Source of the DNA: an uncultured Draconibacterium sp.
GTDB taxonomy: Bacteria; Bacteroidota; Bacteroidia; Bacteroidales; Prolixibacteraceae
Direction: 5' to 3'
Assembly (NCBI RefSeq): GCF_963676735.1
Contig: NZ_OY781464.1
Span: 4,993,001-5,057,000 of the forward strand
Length of the DNA: 64,000 bases
The position numbers and the translations under genes were made by a program. Under the pieces are notes generated by a model. The model did no database searches. It saw only the letters and a program-made list of their open reading frames with translations, and was not told the origin of the DNA. This document shows, in pieces, positions 53,393-62,308 of this stretch; position 1 is the stretch's first letter, and each line of letters starts with the position of its first letter.

Positions 53393-53866
53393 ATGCAAGA
53401 TGTTGAATTGACGCGAGAACTGATTGGAAGGAAGGATTTTGTTGATTTCCCCCAATTAGTGCTTACCGAAATAAAAACAAAAATAGATACAGGTGCTTAT
53501 ACCTCAAGTATAAATTGCCATTATGTTGCCGAAGAAATAATTAATGGAGAAGCGGTGTTGGTTTGTATATTCCTCGATCCGCAACATCCAAAATATACCG
53601 GTAAAGAATTCCGTTTTACGAAATATAAAAAGAAGCGTATTAAAAGCTCAAACGGAATAAGCGAAAACCGGTTTTTAATTCGAACCGAGATCAAACTTTT
53701 TAATAAGCTATATCTGATAGACTTATCGTTGGCTGATAGACGCTTAATGAAGTATGATGTATTAATTGGCCGTAAATTTCTGAATAAGAAATTTCTGGTG
53801 GATACTTCAGTCTCAAATTTGTCGCATAAATTAGTTAAAAAAACAAAAGTAAACACAGAAAAATAA
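53393..53866 (+). CDS. RimB-like retropepsin-fold protease
   Basis: 157 residues with the aspartic-protease loop KIDTGAYTSSI (30-40; Asp32, Thr33, Gly34), and the region RLMKYDVLIGRKFL near 116-129 forms the second half of the fold. Matches the group once called ATP-dependent zinc proteases that sit beside RimK. In Pseudomonas RimB trims glutamate tails added by RimK. It starts five bases after the GNAT-nitrilase and ends 14 before rimK, so the two are one transcript. Proteolytic activity is unproven. Confidence 0.85.
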   Translation: MQDVELTRELIGRKDFVDFPQLVLTEIKTKIDTGAYTSSINCHYVAEEIINGEAVLVCIFLDPQHPKYTGKEFRFTKYKKKRIKSSNGISENRFLIRTEIKLFNKLYLIDLSLADRRLMKYDVLIGRKFLNKKFLVDTSVSNLSHKLVKKTKVNTEK

Positions 53867-53880
53867 GTACACAAAACATT

Positions 53881-54753
53881 ATGAATATTGTAGTTTTATC
53901 AAGAAATCCAAAGCTTTACTCCACCAAAAGATTGGTTCAGGCCGGTGAAGAACGCGGGCACCATATGATGATTGTTGACCACTCGAAATGCGATTTGGTT
54001 ATTGAAAAGAAAAAGCCTCAGGTAATCTATCACGGGAAAAAACTCGAACATATTGATGCTGTAATTCCACGTATTGGCGCATCAATAACTTTTTACGGAA
54101 CAGCGGTTGTTCGCCAGTTCGAGATGATGAAAGTATTTACGGCAGTTGAATCGATAGCGCTGGGGCGCTCGCGCGATAAACTACGCAGCCTGCAAATTCT
54201 TTCGCGGGCCGGGCTGGGTTTGCCCAAAACGGTATTTACCAATTACAGCAAAAATACCGATCAAATTATTGAAAGTATTGGCGGAGCTCCATTGGTGATA
54301 AAGTTGCTGGAAGGCACCCAGGGGATTGGAGTAGTACTGGCCGAGAATAAAAATGCCGCTTCATCGGTAATGGAAGCATTTAACGGATTAAAGGCAAGGG
54401 TAATTGCCCAGGAATTTATTGAGGAAGCTAAAGGTTCCGATATCAGGGCTTTTGTGGTTGACGGAGTGGTTGTTGGGGCCATGCGAAGGAGTGGTAAACC
54501 CGGCGATTTCAGGTCAAATCTTCATCGGGGAGGAACAGCCGAAGTTATTGAATTGAGCGATGAAGAAGAAAATGCCGCGTTAAAAGCTGCCCGCGTTATG
54601 GGGCTGGGCGTAGCCGGTGTTGATATGTTACAATCGAAACACGGGCCTCTAATTATGGAGGTGAACTCATCACCGGGGCTCGAAGGCATTGAAAGTGCTA
54701 CTGGAATTGATATTGCCAAAAGCATTATTCGATACGTAGAGCGAAATGTATAA
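53881..54753 (+). CDS. rimK: RimK family ATP-grasp ligase
   Basis: 290 residues, the normal RimK size. ATP-grasp fold with the opening MNIVVLSRNPKLYSTKRL and PRIGASITFYGTAVVRQFE near 60-80. ATP contacts VIKLLEGTQGIGV and a metal-binding end LIMEVNSSPGLEGIE follow. RimK of E. coli adds glutamates to the C-terminus of ribosomal protein S6 and can make poly-alpha-glutamate. The flanking RimB-like protease and aspartoacylase-like hydrolase suggest attach-and-remove chemistry, with the real acceptor unknown. Confidence 0.93.
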   Translation: MNIVVLSRNPKLYSTKRLVQAGEERGHHMMIVDHSKCDLVIEKKKPQVIYHGKKLEHIDAVIPRIGASITFYGTAVVRQFEMMKVFTAVESIALGRSRDKLRSLQILSRAGLGLPKTVFTNYSKNTDQIIESIGGAPLVIKLLEGTQGIGVVLAENKNAASSVMEAFNGLKARVIAQEFIEEAKGSDIRAFVVDGVVVGAMRRSGKPGDFRSNLHRGGTAEVIELSDEEENAALKAARVMGLGVAGVDMLQSKHGPLIMEVNSSPGLEGIESATGIDIAKSIIRYVERNV

Positions 54754-54799
54754 GCATTTGGCACAAAATTAATTATCTACTAGTAATAGCATGTAAACC

Positions 54800-55744
54800 A
54801 TGAAAATATTAAATCGCGAGATAAAACCGGGGCAATCTGTTCAAATTAACCTCGATACCGTGCGCCTGCATACGCGAACACGCATAAATGTTCCTGTTAT
54901 TATTGAGCGTGCGGAGGAAGATGGGCCGGTATTGTTAATTAATGCGGGTATACATGGCGACGAAGTTAACGGTGTTGAAATTGTACGAAAAGCAGTTTCC
55001 AGCAATATGTTACGCCCTGAAAAAGGTACCGTTATCTGCATTCCGGTTTTAAATGTTTTTGGATTTTTAAACCAATCGCGCGAATTTCCTGATGGTAAAG
55101 ATTTAAACCGCTTCTTCCCGGGGTCGGCAAAAGGCTCTTTAGCCAGCCAGTTTGCCTACACTTTTATGACGGAAATTGTGCCGCATGCCAACTATTGTAT
55201 CGATTTTCATACCGGTGGTTCAAACCGGTTTAATATCCCTCAAATCCGGATATCGCGCAACGATGACACCTTGCTTGATTTGGCAAAGGCCTTTCATCCG
55301 CAGTTTATTGTGTATGCCAAAAATCGTGATAAATCCTTTCGCGAATCGGCAACAAACGAGGGGCTGAAAGTGTTGCTTTTTGAAGGTGGTAAATCGCTTG
55401 ATTTTAATAACGATGTAACCGAAGCCGGACTGAACGGAATTATGCGGATTATGCACTCCATTGGTATGCGCGATTATTCTACCAGTATCAATCAAAATGA
55501 TTTAAAAGACCCGATTATTATTGAAGAATCATACTGGCACAGAGCCCGGCATTCAGGCTTGTTTCGTTCGTTTATTGCCGGTGGCGAGTACATTCTTAAA
55601 GGGCACACACTTGGAAGTATTTCCGATCCGTTTGGCGAATTTGAATACCTGATAAAAGCCAAAACAAATGGCTATATAATCGGGCTTAGCAATTCGCCAA
55701 TTGTAACCGAGGGCGATGCACTTTATCATATCGGCAACCAATAG
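54800..55744 (+). CDS. succinylglutamate desuccinylase/aspartoacylase family protein
   Basis: 314 residues. Zinc ligands of the M14-like deacylase fold are visible: GIHGDEVNG (His52, Glu55), DLNRFFPG (101-108) and DFHTGG (His137). The family hydrolyses N-acyl amino acids or amides, including succinylglutamate and N-acetylaspartate. It lies 46 bases after rimK, an arrangement known from RimK loci in many bacteria, and may cleave the RimK product or a related acyl amino acid. Substrate not known. Confidence 0.88.
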   Translation: MKILNREIKPGQSVQINLDTVRLHTRTRINVPVIIERAEEDGPVLLINAGIHGDEVNGVEIVRKAVSSNMLRPEKGTVICIPVLNVFGFLNQSREFPDGKDLNRFFPGSAKGSLASQFAYTFMTEIVPHANYCIDFHTGGSNRFNIPQIRISRNDDTLLDLAKAFHPQFIVYAKNRDKSFRESATNEGLKVLLFEGGKSLDFNNDVTEAGLNGIMRIMHSIGMRDYSTSINQNDLKDPIIIEESYWHRARHSGLFRSFIAGGEYILKGHTLGSISDPFGEFEYLIKAKTNGYIIGLSNSPIVTEGDALYHIGNQ

Positions 55745-55817
55745 TTTTGTTGATTTTGAGCGGGTATTTTACTTTCGGGATTTGATAATTGTGCTAATTA
55801 ACTAGTCTAAAATTTCA

Positions 55818-57260
55818 ATGTTTATGAAAGAGAATTCAAATTCACGTTATCTGGTTGTTGCGGTTCGTCGGTTTCTGCGTCATATTTTAAGTATCAAAGA
55901 CGGCACAGATGTTCAGGCAACAATTGAAGGAATTAAACGAGACATTGGTTTTCGTGGCCCAACAGCCTGGATTCTTATCTTCTCGATTTTTATTGCCAGT
56001 ATCGGCCTAAATGTTAACTCAACTGCGGTAATTATCGGGGCCATGTTAATTTCGCCTTTAATGGGGCCAATTTTGGGTATTGGCTTATCCATCGGAACCA
56101 ACGATTTCGAGACCTTGTTGCGTTCGCTTAAAAACCTGGGTATCGCAGTTTCAATAGCCCTTATAACTTCTACCTTGTATTTTTCGCTCACTCCGTTAAA
56201 TATCGAGCAGTCGGAGCTACTGGCCCGAACTCAACCAACCATTCTTGATGTTTTGGTGGCCTTGTTTGGCGGATTTGCAGGAATTGTGGCCGGTTCGCGA
56301 AAAGAAAAATCAAGTGTAATTCCGGGGGTAGCAATTGCAACGGCACTTATGCCTCCGCTTTGTACGGCAGGCTACGGATTGGCGACCTTAAAAATGAACT
56401 ACTTTTTTGGCGCATTTTACCTGTTTTTTATCAACTCGGTGTTTATTAGCCTGGCCACATTCTTAGTTGTAAAATACCTTAAATTTCCGCATGTATCATT
56501 CTTAAATCCGATAAAAGCAAAACGGTACCGCATTGTACTTATTCTGTTTCTGATAATTACTATTATTCCTAGCGGCGTAATTTTTTATCGGGTAATACAG
56601 GAAACCCGGTTTACCATTGCAGCCGAGAATTTTATTGCCGAAAAATGTTACTTCGATGGATCAGAACTGATTAGTAAAAAAGTGACCTATTCCGATACTT
56701 TATCAACAATAGATTTGTATTACCTGGGAAACGATGTAAGTGAGGAACGAAAAATGCATTTGCAGGATATGCTGTTAAATTACGGTCTAGTGGGAACCAG
56801 TCGTTTTCCCATAACCAAGAAAACAGTGGTACGGGTGCACCAGGAAACGGATATGTCGATAGATTTTGAAAAAAGAATGACGGATTTTAACAACGATTTG
56901 CGGCTTAATATTCTTGAAGATATTTACACGAAAAATGAACAGTCGATTCGGGATAAAGATCTGAAAATAAAATTGTTGGAAGACGAGGTTTTTCGTTTAA
57001 ATAAAAAAGATACCATACCTTATAAACAGGTAAATAAAGAAATAAAATATCATTTCTCGGAGGTGGAAAAATACTCGTTTGCCAAAGCAACACAGGTGGT
57101 AAGTATTGGCGATACTGTACAAATGGACACCATACCTTTATTTGCGGTTAGTTTTAACAAGCAGGTAAAAGTTAGCGAAAAAGACGACCTGAAAACACGA
57201 ATTTCAGAATGGTTGCAAATTCGGCTAAATACAAAAAACATAAAGGTAATCGAATATTAA
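55818..57260 (+). CDS. DUF389 family membrane protein
   Basis: 480 residues. The N-terminal half (about 45-260) has six or more membrane helices with the DUF389 signature IGAMLISPLMGPILGIGLSIG near 72-92, plus GVAIATALMPPLCTAGYGLA near 172-190. The C-terminal half (about 275-480) is a soluble, charged domain, possibly coiled-coil (KNEQSIRDKDLKIKLLEDEVFRLNKKD). DUF389 has no established function; a solute channel or transporter role is often guessed. It lies 73 bases after the aspartoacylase gene. Position in the RimK run is suggestive only. Confidence 0.88.
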   Translation: MFMKENSNSRYLVVAVRRFLRHILSIKDGTDVQATIEGIKRDIGFRGPTAWILIFSIFIASIGLNVNSTAVIIGAMLISPLMGPILGIGLSIGTNDFETLLRSLKNLGIAVSIALITSTLYFSLTPLNIEQSELLARTQPTILDVLVALFGGFAGIVAGSRKEKSSVIPGVAIATALMPPLCTAGYGLATLKMNYFFGAFYLFFINSVFISLATFLVVKYLKFPHVSFLNPIKAKRYRIVLILFLIITIIPSGVIFYRVIQETRFTIAAENFIAEKCYFDGSELISKKVTYSDTLSTIDLYYLGNDVSEERKMHLQDMLLNYGLVGTSRFPITKKTVVRVHQETDMSIDFEKRMTDFNNDLRLNILEDIYTKNEQSIRDKDLKIKLLEDEVFRLNKKDTIPYKQVNKEIKYHFSEVEKYSFAKATQVVSIGDTVQMDTIPLFAVSFNKQVKVSEKDDLKTRISEWLQIRLNTKNIKVIEY

Positions 57261-57367
57261 ATGGAGGTACTGTGTACCGCCAATAAAAAATAAATGAGCT
57301 TTAAAAGTACAACCCAACCGCATTTTTAAAGTATACCAAATGAATGTTTAATTAAAATTACACTCAA

Positions 57368-58249
57368 GTGAAAATAGATATTTTGTATTGGGGCTTTGTT
57401 GTTGGGATTATCGTTATATCCTATTTTGTTTCGTTAATTGCCCGGCGTATTTTGGCGCGAATCATCCGAAAAAAGTCGGAAAACCTGAAAGAGGATCCAA
57501 CGAAATTTGTCTTCTTAAAAAATAGTGTTTCGTTTATTATTTTTACTATCGCTCTTATCATTATTTTTCTGATAACACCGGCCTTAAATGATATTGGCAA
57601 GGGCTTGTTTGCTGGTGCAGGAATTCTGGCAGCTACGATTGGTTTTGCTTCACAAAAAGCATTTTCAAATATATTAAGCGGAATTTTTATCCTCATTTTT
57701 AAACCATTTAGCGTTCAGGATACCATCGAAATAAAATCGGACATGTTAAAAGGTGTGGTAGAAGAAATAACTTTAAGGCATACCGTAATTCGCGACTACG
57801 AAAACCGCCGAATTGTGATACCAAACAGCTTAATCAGCGAAACCACCTTGTTAAACAGCTCAATGGTAGATGAGAAAATTAAAAAACATGTTGATTTTGG
57901 CATTAGTTACGACTCGGATATTGATAAGGCAAAAAGCATAATTGAAGAGGAAATTCTAAAACATCCGAATTTTATTGATAACCGAACAGATGAGGAGAAA
58001 GAGGCAGGAACACCACTTGTAACCATGCGCCTGGTTGGCTTAGGTGATTTTTCAGTAAACATTAGGGCTTATGTTTGGGCCAAATCAAACGACGACGCTT
58101 TTGTTTTACAATGCGATGTTTTTGAAAGTGTGAAGAAAAGATTTGACAAGGAAGGGGTGGAAATACCGTTTCCATACCGAACGCTGGTTTTTAAAAATAA
58201 GCCCGAAAAGACTGATTCTTCAGTTAAAATTGCAAATAAGAATGCTTAG
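57368..58249 (+). CDS. mscS: MscS family mechanosensitive ion channel
   Basis: 293 residues from a GTG at 57368. An N-terminal pair of helices is followed by the pore helix with the Gly/Ala-rich stretch LFAGAGILAATIGFASQKAFSN (79-100), the family mark. A beta domain FKPFSVQDTIEI and C-terminal cytosolic region follow. It opens under membrane tension to release small solutes during hypo-osmotic shock. The 107-base gap before it holds GGTAC-TGT-GTACC, a small palindrome. It ends the run that starts with corA. Confidence 0.92.
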   Translation: MKIDILYWGFVVGIIVISYFVSLIARRILARIIRKKSENLKEDPTKFVFLKNSVSFIIFTIALIIIFLITPALNDIGKGLFAGAGILAATIGFASQKAFSNILSGIFILIFKPFSVQDTIEIKSDMLKGVVEEITLRHTVIRDYENRRIVIPNSLISETTLLNSSMVDEKIKKHVDFGISYDSDIDKAKSIIEEEILKHPNFIDNRTDEEKEAGTPLVTMRLVGLGDFSVNIRAYVWAKSNDDAFVLQCDVFESVKKRFDKEGVEIPFPYRTLVFKNKPEKTDSSVKIANKNA

Positions 58250-58308
58250 CATAGCAGAAGAGAAATTTATCTTCAGCTAGTGTAATCAAACCATTAAAAA
58301 AAGGTAAT

Positions 58309-58617
58309 ATGTTTATCGTTCATGTTTTTGTTAACGTAAAAGAAAATTGTATTGATGCATTTAAAGCTGCAACGGTACAAAATGCAAAAAATAGTATCAA
58401 AGAAGCGGGTATTGTACGTTTTGATTTTGTGCAGCAGCAAGACGACCCTACGCGTTTTGTATTAGTTGAAGTATACCGTACGGCCAATGATCCGGCAAAA
58501 CATAAAGAAACCTTACATTATAAAAAGTGGCGCGACGATGTTGCCGAAATGATGACTGAACCGCGCACTGCAATAAAATTCTTTAATGTTCATCCTGATG
58601 AAGAAGGTTGGGAGTAA
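58309..58617 (+). CDS. antibiotic biosynthesis monooxygenase (ABM) fold protein, LsrG/YgiN-like
   Basis: 102 residues, a ferredoxin-like ABM fold. FIVHVFVNVKENCIDAFKAAT opens the fold, the conserved Arg-Phe-Asp (VRFDFVQQ) and VLVEVYRTANDPAKHKETLHYKKW are typical. Members include LsrG, which acts on phospho-AI-2, and YgiN quinol monooxygenase. It is followed 70 bases on by an Fe-dependent alcohol dehydrogenase, a pairing seen elsewhere. Substrate not known. Confidence 0.8.
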   Translation: MFIVHVFVNVKENCIDAFKAATVQNAKNSIKEAGIVRFDFVQQQDDPTRFVLVEVYRTANDPAKHKETLHYKKWRDDVAEMMTEPRTAIKFFNVHPDEEGWE

Positions 58618-58687
58618 TCATGCCGGATTGTACTTTGGCAGCTAAGCCTTAAACAAGGAAAGTTTATAATTCAAAAAAAATGAATAC

Positions 58688-59836
58688 ATGGAGTCTAATT
58701 TTTCGTTTGCCACAGCCGGTCAGCTAATTTTTGGAAACCATTCGGTGAATAGTGTCCCTGATTTGGTGACGAATTTTGGCAAAAAAGTACTGTTGGTAAC
58801 CGGAGGAAATAAAAGCAAGGCAGCGGAATTGAGAGCTGCTTTTCCCGATGAGATTGAATGTACATTTTACAGTATTCAGGGCGAACCTACTACCAGTGTT
58901 ATTGAGGAGGGAGTGCAACTGGCCAGGATAAAAAAATGTGACGTGGTAATTGGTTTGGGCGGAGGTAGTGTAATTGATAGTGCCAAAGCCATAGCAGCCA
59001 TGGCAACCAACCCGGGGGAGTTAATGGATTACCTTGAGGTGATCGGTTTAGGGAAACCCCTTTCACAAAAACCTTTACCTTGCATTGCTATACCCACAAC
59101 TGCCGGAACAGGGGCAGAGGTAACCAAAAATTCAGTAATAAAATCGGTAGAAAAACAGGTGAAAGTTAGCTTGCGCAGCAATTACATGTATCCTGATATT
59201 GCAGTGGTCGATCCGGTGCTTACCTACTCCATGTCTCCGGCTTTAACAGCCAGCACCGGTGTGGATGCTTTAACACATTTGCTTGAGACTTTTGTATCCA
59301 GTCAGGCCAACCTGTTTAACGATATGCTTTGTCGCGAAGGGTTAACACGGATAGCACGATCGTTGTTAAAAGCGTATAAAAACGGCAATGATAGAACAGC
59401 ACGCGAGGATATGGCCATGGCAAGTATGTTGGGGGGAATGGCACTGGCCAATGTGAAATTGGGAGCCGTGCACGGATTTGCCGGCCCCATGGGAGGAATG
59501 TTTCCCATACCACATGGAGCAGTTTGTGCCGGCCTGATGGCTGCAGTAATAGAAACAAATATTAATGCCTTGCAACGAGAAGGCAAAGCCCTGACAAAGT
59601 TTGATGAATTAGCCAAAATTCTTACTGCAAACCGTAACGCTGTGGCCGCCGATGCCGTTATTTGGGCGGCTGATTTGGTAAGCACACTGCGGATTCCATC
59701 GCTATCAGCATTTGGCATAACAAAAGAGGATTTCGCGGAGCTGGTAAAAAAAGCAAAAGCTTCAAGTAGTATGAAAGGTAACCCGGTAGAATTAACAGAC
59801 GAAGACTTGTATCGGATTTTAGAAAAATCATTTTAA
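58688..59836 (+). CDS. iron-containing alcohol dehydrogenase
   Basis: 382 residues, group III alcohol dehydrogenase. The NAD(P) site GGGSVID (91-97) and metal ligands Asp193, His197 (GVDALTHLLE), His262 (AVHGFAGP) and His276 (PIPHGAVC) are complete. It should reduce an aldehyde or oxidise an alcohol with Fe or Zn in the active site. The partner ABM-fold gene in front suggests a two-step conversion, but the substrate is unknown. Start is ATG 58688; an ATG at 58680 is in another frame. Confidence 0.92.
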   Translation: MESNFSFATAGQLIFGNHSVNSVPDLVTNFGKKVLLVTGGNKSKAAELRAAFPDEIECTFYSIQGEPTTSVIEEGVQLARIKKCDVVIGLGGGSVIDSAKAIAAMATNPGELMDYLEVIGLGKPLSQKPLPCIAIPTTAGTGAEVTKNSVIKSVEKQVKVSLRSNYMYPDIAVVDPVLTYSMSPALTASTGVDALTHLLETFVSSQANLFNDMLCREGLTRIARSLLKAYKNGNDRTAREDMAMASMLGGMALANVKLGAVHGFAGPMGGMFPIPHGAVCAGLMAAVIETNINALQREGKALTKFDELAKILTANRNAVAADAVIWAADLVSTLRIPSLSAFGITKEDFAELVKKAKASSSMKGNPVELTDEDLYRILEKSF

Positions 59837-59902
59837 GTTTTACAATCCATTCTGCGATTGGAAAGGCTTTTGGCTACGGAACAATTTTTGTAGAATAAAA
59901 GC

Positions 59903-59910
59903 TATCTTTG
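59903..59910 (+). promoter_or_regulatory. probable -7 box for the small protein and mutL
   Basis: TATCTTTG fits TAnnTTTG and lies 18 bases before the start at 59929. Confidence 0.5.
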
Positions 59911-59928
59911 TAGCATAATTTATACACG

Positions 59929-60237
59929 ATGATTGGCAGATTTTTTCATACACCGGGAACTAAAAAGTTTAACATTACTCCGCGTTTTTGGGATCCGGAT
60001 AAAGACGAACGGGACGAACGTGAACGACGAATAAAAGAAGAATTGGGAATAGTTGACGAGAAGAAAGAAACCAGCCGTCATTATCGTCCCAATGTAAAAG
60101 GGCAGTTTCGGTCGGGAGACGGCTGGGCCCGCTCATCAGAATCAGCCCGAAAAGCTCAAAATCGCAGGCTGGTGTGGATTGTACTCATTTTAGCCATGGT
60201 TCTTTATCTATTTTTCTTTTCAGACTTTTTTGCCTGA
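59929..60237 (+). CDS. unknown small tail-anchored protein
   Basis: 102 residues, not recognised by family. The first ~75 residues are highly charged and arginine/glutamate-rich (DPDKDERDERERRIKEELG), followed by a single C-terminal membrane helix (about 80-98, VWIVLILAMVLYLFFF). That gives a cytosolic, tail-anchored layout. Small proteins of this shape precede mutL in other Bacteroidota, as I recall, so co-transcription with mutL (40 bases on) is likely. Function unknown. Confidence 0.7.
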   Translation: MIGRFFHTPGTKKFNITPRFWDPDKDERDERERRIKEELGIVDEKKETSRHYRPNVKGQFRSGDGWARSSESARKAQNRRLVWIVLILAMVLYLFFFSDFFA

Positions 60238-60277
60238 TTTCCCCAAAATTCAATACTAAACATTTAAAAATCTCACT

Positions 60278-62164
60278 TTGAGCGATATTATTCAGTTATT
60301 ACCCGATGCAGTAGCTAACCAGATTGCTGCCGGAGAGGTTATTCAACGACCGGCATCGGTGGTGAAAGAATTGGTAGAGAATGCCCTGGATGCCGGAGCA
60401 ACGGAAGTAACCATCAATATTAAGGATGCTGGAAAGACACTCATCCAGATTTCTGATAATGGATGCGGAATGTCGCCCACTGATGCACGAATGGCTTTTG
60501 AGCGACATGCTACATCAAAAATTAAATCGGCAAACGACCTGTTTGCCATTCGCACAATGGGATTCAGAGGCGAAGCTTTGGCCTCGGTAGCGGCAATTGC
60601 CGATGTAGAATTGCGTACCAAAAGAGAAGAGGATGAGGTAGGTACTTTAATCCACATTATTGGATCGGAGGTAAAAGCTCAGGAGCCGGCAGCTGGTAAT
60701 AATGGCACTAATTTTATGATTAAAAACCTGTTTTTTAATGTGCCGGCACGACGAAAATTCCTCAAATCAAACGCCACCGAATTAAAACATATTATTTGGG
60801 AAATTCAACGCGTGGCCTTGCCAAATCCTGATATCCGTTTGTCGTTAATACATAACGGATCTGCCGTTTACGATTTGCCACCGGCCAATCATCGTAAACG
60901 CCTGGTTGATGTATTTGGGAAAGCGCTGAACCAAAGCCTGGTGAATGTTGATGAGGAGACAAGTATTGTGAAAGTTTTTGGTTTTATTGGCCAGCCAAAA
61001 TACGCCCGCAAAACCCTGGGTGAGCAGTTCTTTTTTGTAAACGGACGCTTTATGCGGCATCCGTATTTCCATAAAGCAATTATGCGGGCTTACGAACAAC
61101 TATTGCCACCCGACACTTATCCTTCTTATTTTCTGTTTCTTGAACTCGACCCGGGTGAAATTGATATCAATGTTCATCCCACAAAAACCGAAATAAAGTT
61201 TGAGAATGAACGCGATATCTGGCCAATTATTCATGCCGCAGTTCGCGAGTCATTGGGTAAGCACAATGTTGTACCGTCAATAGATTTTGACCAAAGCGGA
61301 AGCATAGATATACCGGTGCCGAAAAAAAGTGCCGACAATGTGCGTTTCCCTGAAATACAGATTAATCCCGACTACAATCCTTTTGATAACGAAAAGAAGT
61401 TTGCCGAGCGCGGCTATTCGCCATTCGATAAAGAAGCCGGACAGGGGCGCAGTTCCATGCCGGAATCTGGTCGCGAAAAAAGAAATTTAGAAAACTGGGA
61501 AGATCTTTACCAGGGGGCGCAGTTGAAACTGAAACCCGAACCATCGGGAATAAAAGTACCGCATGAAGATTTATATGCCAATACTCCTGAGCAGTTCAGT
61601 GGAAAAAGAGTACTGCAACTGAAACAGCGCTATATTTTAACGCCTGTAAAATCGGGCTTAATGGTAATCGACCAAAAAAGGGCACACGAACGAATTTTAT
61701 ACGAGAAATTTTTGGATGTAATGAAATCGGACTCGGTAGCCAGTCAGCAACAGCTTTTTCCACAAACCATAGAACTTAATCCGGCTGATTCGGCCTTGCT
61801 GAAAGGTATTTTACAGGATTTGCTGCAGCTGGGATTCGATATTCGTGAATTTGGAAAAGATACCTTTATTATTAACGGAACACCGGGTGTACTCGATGTT
61901 TCTTCGCCCGAGCTTATTGTAGAGAAACTCTTGGAAGAGTATAAAAATTCGCCGGTTGATGCCCGTTCAAAAGCAAGAGAACAAATTGCTGTTTCGTTGG
62001 CAAAAGCTTCTGCAATGGATTATGGTACCGAATTAAAACAGGAGGAGGTAGATCACCTGATTGACAATTTATTTGCCTGTGCAACACCCAACTTTTCGCC
62101 CGATGGAAAAAAGGTGTTAACCATCATTTCGACAGATGATATCGAAAAAAGTTTTTCAAAGTGA
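60278..62164 (+). CDS. mutL: DNA mismatch repair protein MutL
   Basis: 628 residues from TTG 60278. The N-terminal GHKL ATPase has ELVENALDAGA, DNGCGM and GFRGEAL motifs, and a long linker (about 330-440) follows. The C-terminal dimer domain carries DQKRAHERILYE (465-476), where the endonuclease motif DQHAxxExxxxE has His467 replaced by Lys, and lacks an obvious HGRP site, as other Bacteroidota MutL do. MutL links MutS-bound mismatches to strand processing. TTG is the only start that gives the canonical IIQLLPDAVANQIAAGEV opening. Confidence 0.94.
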   Translation: MSDIIQLLPDAVANQIAAGEVIQRPASVVKELVENALDAGATEVTINIKDAGKTLIQISDNGCGMSPTDARMAFERHATSKIKSANDLFAIRTMGFRGEALASVAAIADVELRTKREEDEVGTLIHIIGSEVKAQEPAAGNNGTNFMIKNLFFNVPARRKFLKSNATELKHIIWEIQRVALPNPDIRLSLIHNGSAVYDLPPANHRKRLVDVFGKALNQSLVNVDEETSIVKVFGFIGQPKYARKTLGEQFFFVNGRFMRHPYFHKAIMRAYEQLLPPDTYPSYFLFLELDPGEIDINVHPTKTEIKFENERDIWPIIHAAVRESLGKHNVVPSIDFDQSGSIDIPVPKKSADNVRFPEIQINPDYNPFDNEKKFAERGYSPFDKEAGQGRSSMPESGREKRNLENWEDLYQGAQLKLKPEPSGIKVPHEDLYANTPEQFSGKRVLQLKQRYILTPVKSGLMVIDQKRAHERILYEKFLDVMKSDSVASQQQLFPQTIELNPADSALLKGILQDLLQLGFDIREFGKDTFIINGTPGVLDVSSPELIVEKLLEEYKNSPVDARSKAREQIAVSLAKASAMDYGTELKQEEVDHLIDNLFACATPNFSPDGKKVLTIISTDDIEKSFSK

Positions 62165-62277
62165 CAGATTGTCGTTAATTTACGGCTTGTAAAATTTGGT
62201 CTGGCAATTGTATTGTTAGCGCCAAAATTTAAAAATAGTTATAACAACGAATATCGTTGAGCCAGGAATTGATAGAA

Positions 62278-62300
62278 CCTCGGTCTTCGGTCTTCCAACC
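62278..62300. repeat. inverted GGAAGTC-type repeat copy before the first rhomboid
   Basis: CCTCGGTCTTCGGTCTTCCAACC has as its reverse complement a GGAAGACCGAAGACC run, a relative of the copies at 4831, 5243 and 49476. It lies 9-31 bases before the ATG at 62309, so it falls in the leader of the rhomboid mRNA. Confidence 0.6.
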
Positions 62301-62308
62301 TTTTTATT

